64,000 bases of DNA, from assembly GCA_013399115.1 (NCBI GenBank), contig VXAA01007186.1:1-64000 (forward strand), in the 5' to 3' direction. The DNA is from Anseranas semipalmata (lineage: Eukaryota; Chordata; Aves; Anseriformes; Anseranatidae). The translations under genes and the position numbers were made by a program. This document shows positions 63,242 through 64,000 of this stretch, piece by piece. A model generated the notes under the pieces. The model ran no database searches and was not told the origin of the DNA. It saw only the letters and a program-made list of their open reading frames with translations. Each line of letters begins with the position of its first letter. Position 1 is the stretch's first letter.

Positions 63242-63449
63242 TTAGGTTAGATATTAGGAAAAAGTTCTTTACTGAAAGGGTTGTGAGCCATTGGAACAGG
63301 CTGCCCAGGGAAGTGGTCGAGTCACCATCCCTGGATGTATTTAAAAGACGTTTGGATGCAGAGCTTGGAGACATGGTCTAGTGGAGGGATTGTTAGTGTT
63401 AGGTCTTAGGTTGGACTAGGTGATCTTGAAGGTCTCTTCCAACCAAAAG

Positions 63450-63473
63450 ATTCTGTGATTCTGTGATTCTGTG
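63450..63473 (+). repeat. (ATTCTGTG)3, CR1 terminal octamer repeat
   Basis: Three perfect ATTCTGTG units form the 3' terminus of the CR1 element. This octamer replaces the poly-A tail of other LINEs and is the reverse transcriptase's recognition end. Confidence 0.95.
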
Positions 63474-64000
63474 AAAATAAGAACTCAAAGTTGTTTCTTG
63501 GTAACTACCTTAGACTCTAGGCTATGGAGGTGGGAAAAAGGGGGAACGTATGTGTCCTGATTTCCTCTGCTGGTACAAAAACCCTATAAACAAACTTTGA
63601 AAAGTACTGGTCAGGAATGAACTAATGTTTGGGAGCCAATTTTCTGTTGACATAGATGGCCATGATTTTGATTTGGTAACAAAGAATAGAAACATGAAAA
63701 GCGTTCTAGGATTGTTGTTCTGTCCTTTCAAACAAACAGTTCGTCTGGCAAGGTTTGACATGCCAGACAACTAAACTATACAGATAAATATCAAGCTGTC
63801 AGTGCTAAAAGTTATTTTCACTCTAAAAGGATTAGTGTTTAAGCTGCTGCATTTTAGCTAAAGTATGCTGATATGACTTCTTTTTTTCTGAATAGTAATT
63901 TACTTTCCAAATATTTTATGTTAAAATAGTTCTTTCATTTGCAACATATTCAGTGATTCTCACCTTTGATACATGTATCTGGTAGCTTTCACTTTTTAAT
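63474..64000. other. Non-coding stretch at right edge
   Basis: 527 bases of AT-rich sequence after the CR1 tail. The only open frame of note (63522-63770 minus, 82 codons) has no recognisable feature. Confidence 0.55.

Larger units (their letters stand above)
62736..63473 (+). mobile_element. CR1 LINE, 3' end with RT motif, split by assembly gap
   Basis: A plus-strand copy, 5'-truncated near 62736 within the reverse-transcriptase domain. It keeps the FADD catalytic box, the rest of ORF2, the 3' UTR (GGTTGGACTAGGTGATCTTG) and three perfect ATTCTGTG terminal octamers. The intact tail and modest divergence suggest it is the youngest copy in the window. Its middle is replaced by N from 63105 to 63241. 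The older CR1 types at 3.4, 30.8 and 57.8 kb are clearly distinct from it. Confidence 0.95.

Noticed and set aside
1..64000. tRNA, rRNA, snRNA, CRISPR arrays, bacterial-type operons
   Set aside because: Scanning by eye for B-box (GGTTCGAATCC-like), U6, 5S and regularly spaced direct repeats found nothing convincing. The composition and repeats are those of a bird chromosome.

Overview
This window is vertebrate, and almost certainly bird, nuclear DNA. The main evidence is nine fragments of CR1, the non-LTR retrotransposon that dominates avian genomes. Several keep the diagnostic 3' tail of ATTCTGTG/ATTCTATG octamers, and the last one still encodes the FADD catalytic box of the CR1 reverse transcriptase. 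Base composition is AT-rich with scattered poly-A/poly-T and (TTTA)n-type simple repeats. There are no bacterial-style operons, ribosome binding sites or dense ORFs, and no tRNA, rRNA or CRISPR array was seen. The open frames of 60-160 codons are what chance gives in 64 kb, and none outside CR1 resembles a protein I recognise. Most of the window reads as long intron or intergenic DNA. Layout: the first 60 bases are unusually CpG-dense and look like the trailing edge of a CpG island whose promoter lies off the left end. From 61 to 16.9 kb the sequence is mostly featureless, with two CR1 fragments (3.36-3.83 kb, minus; 13.19-13.25 kb, plus). From 16.94 to 19.33 kb there is a GC-rich domain: a block of unknown origin (16936-17400), then a probable solo LTR of an endogenous retrovirus (about 17818-19333) containing a degenerate tandem array with a period near 49 bp. 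Further CR1 copies lie at 21.85, 30.82, 44.54, 47.28, 47.61, 57.84 and 62.74 kb. The last is interrupted by an assembly gap (63105-63241). The most interesting non-repeat signal is a set of short candidate exons on the plus strand. Two microexons (48 and 21 nt, 173 nt apart, at 25730 and 25951) have near-consensus splice sites at both ends. A possible 65-nt exon lies at 41376. A possible terminal exon at 48671 has a strong acceptor, 31 open codons, a stop, an AATAAA signal and a GT-rich stretch after it. The four join in phase into a hypothetical 75-residue protein that I do not recognise, and the CpG-rich start of the window could be its non-coding first exon. This is inference: decoy exons are common in introns (several are listed as rejected), so transcript evidence is needed. 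No genuinely new multi-gene system is visible. The worthwhile leads are the microexon cluster and gene model, the LTR with its internal minisatellite, the GC-rich block beside it, and the CR1 copy whose assembly gap appears about 200 bp too short.
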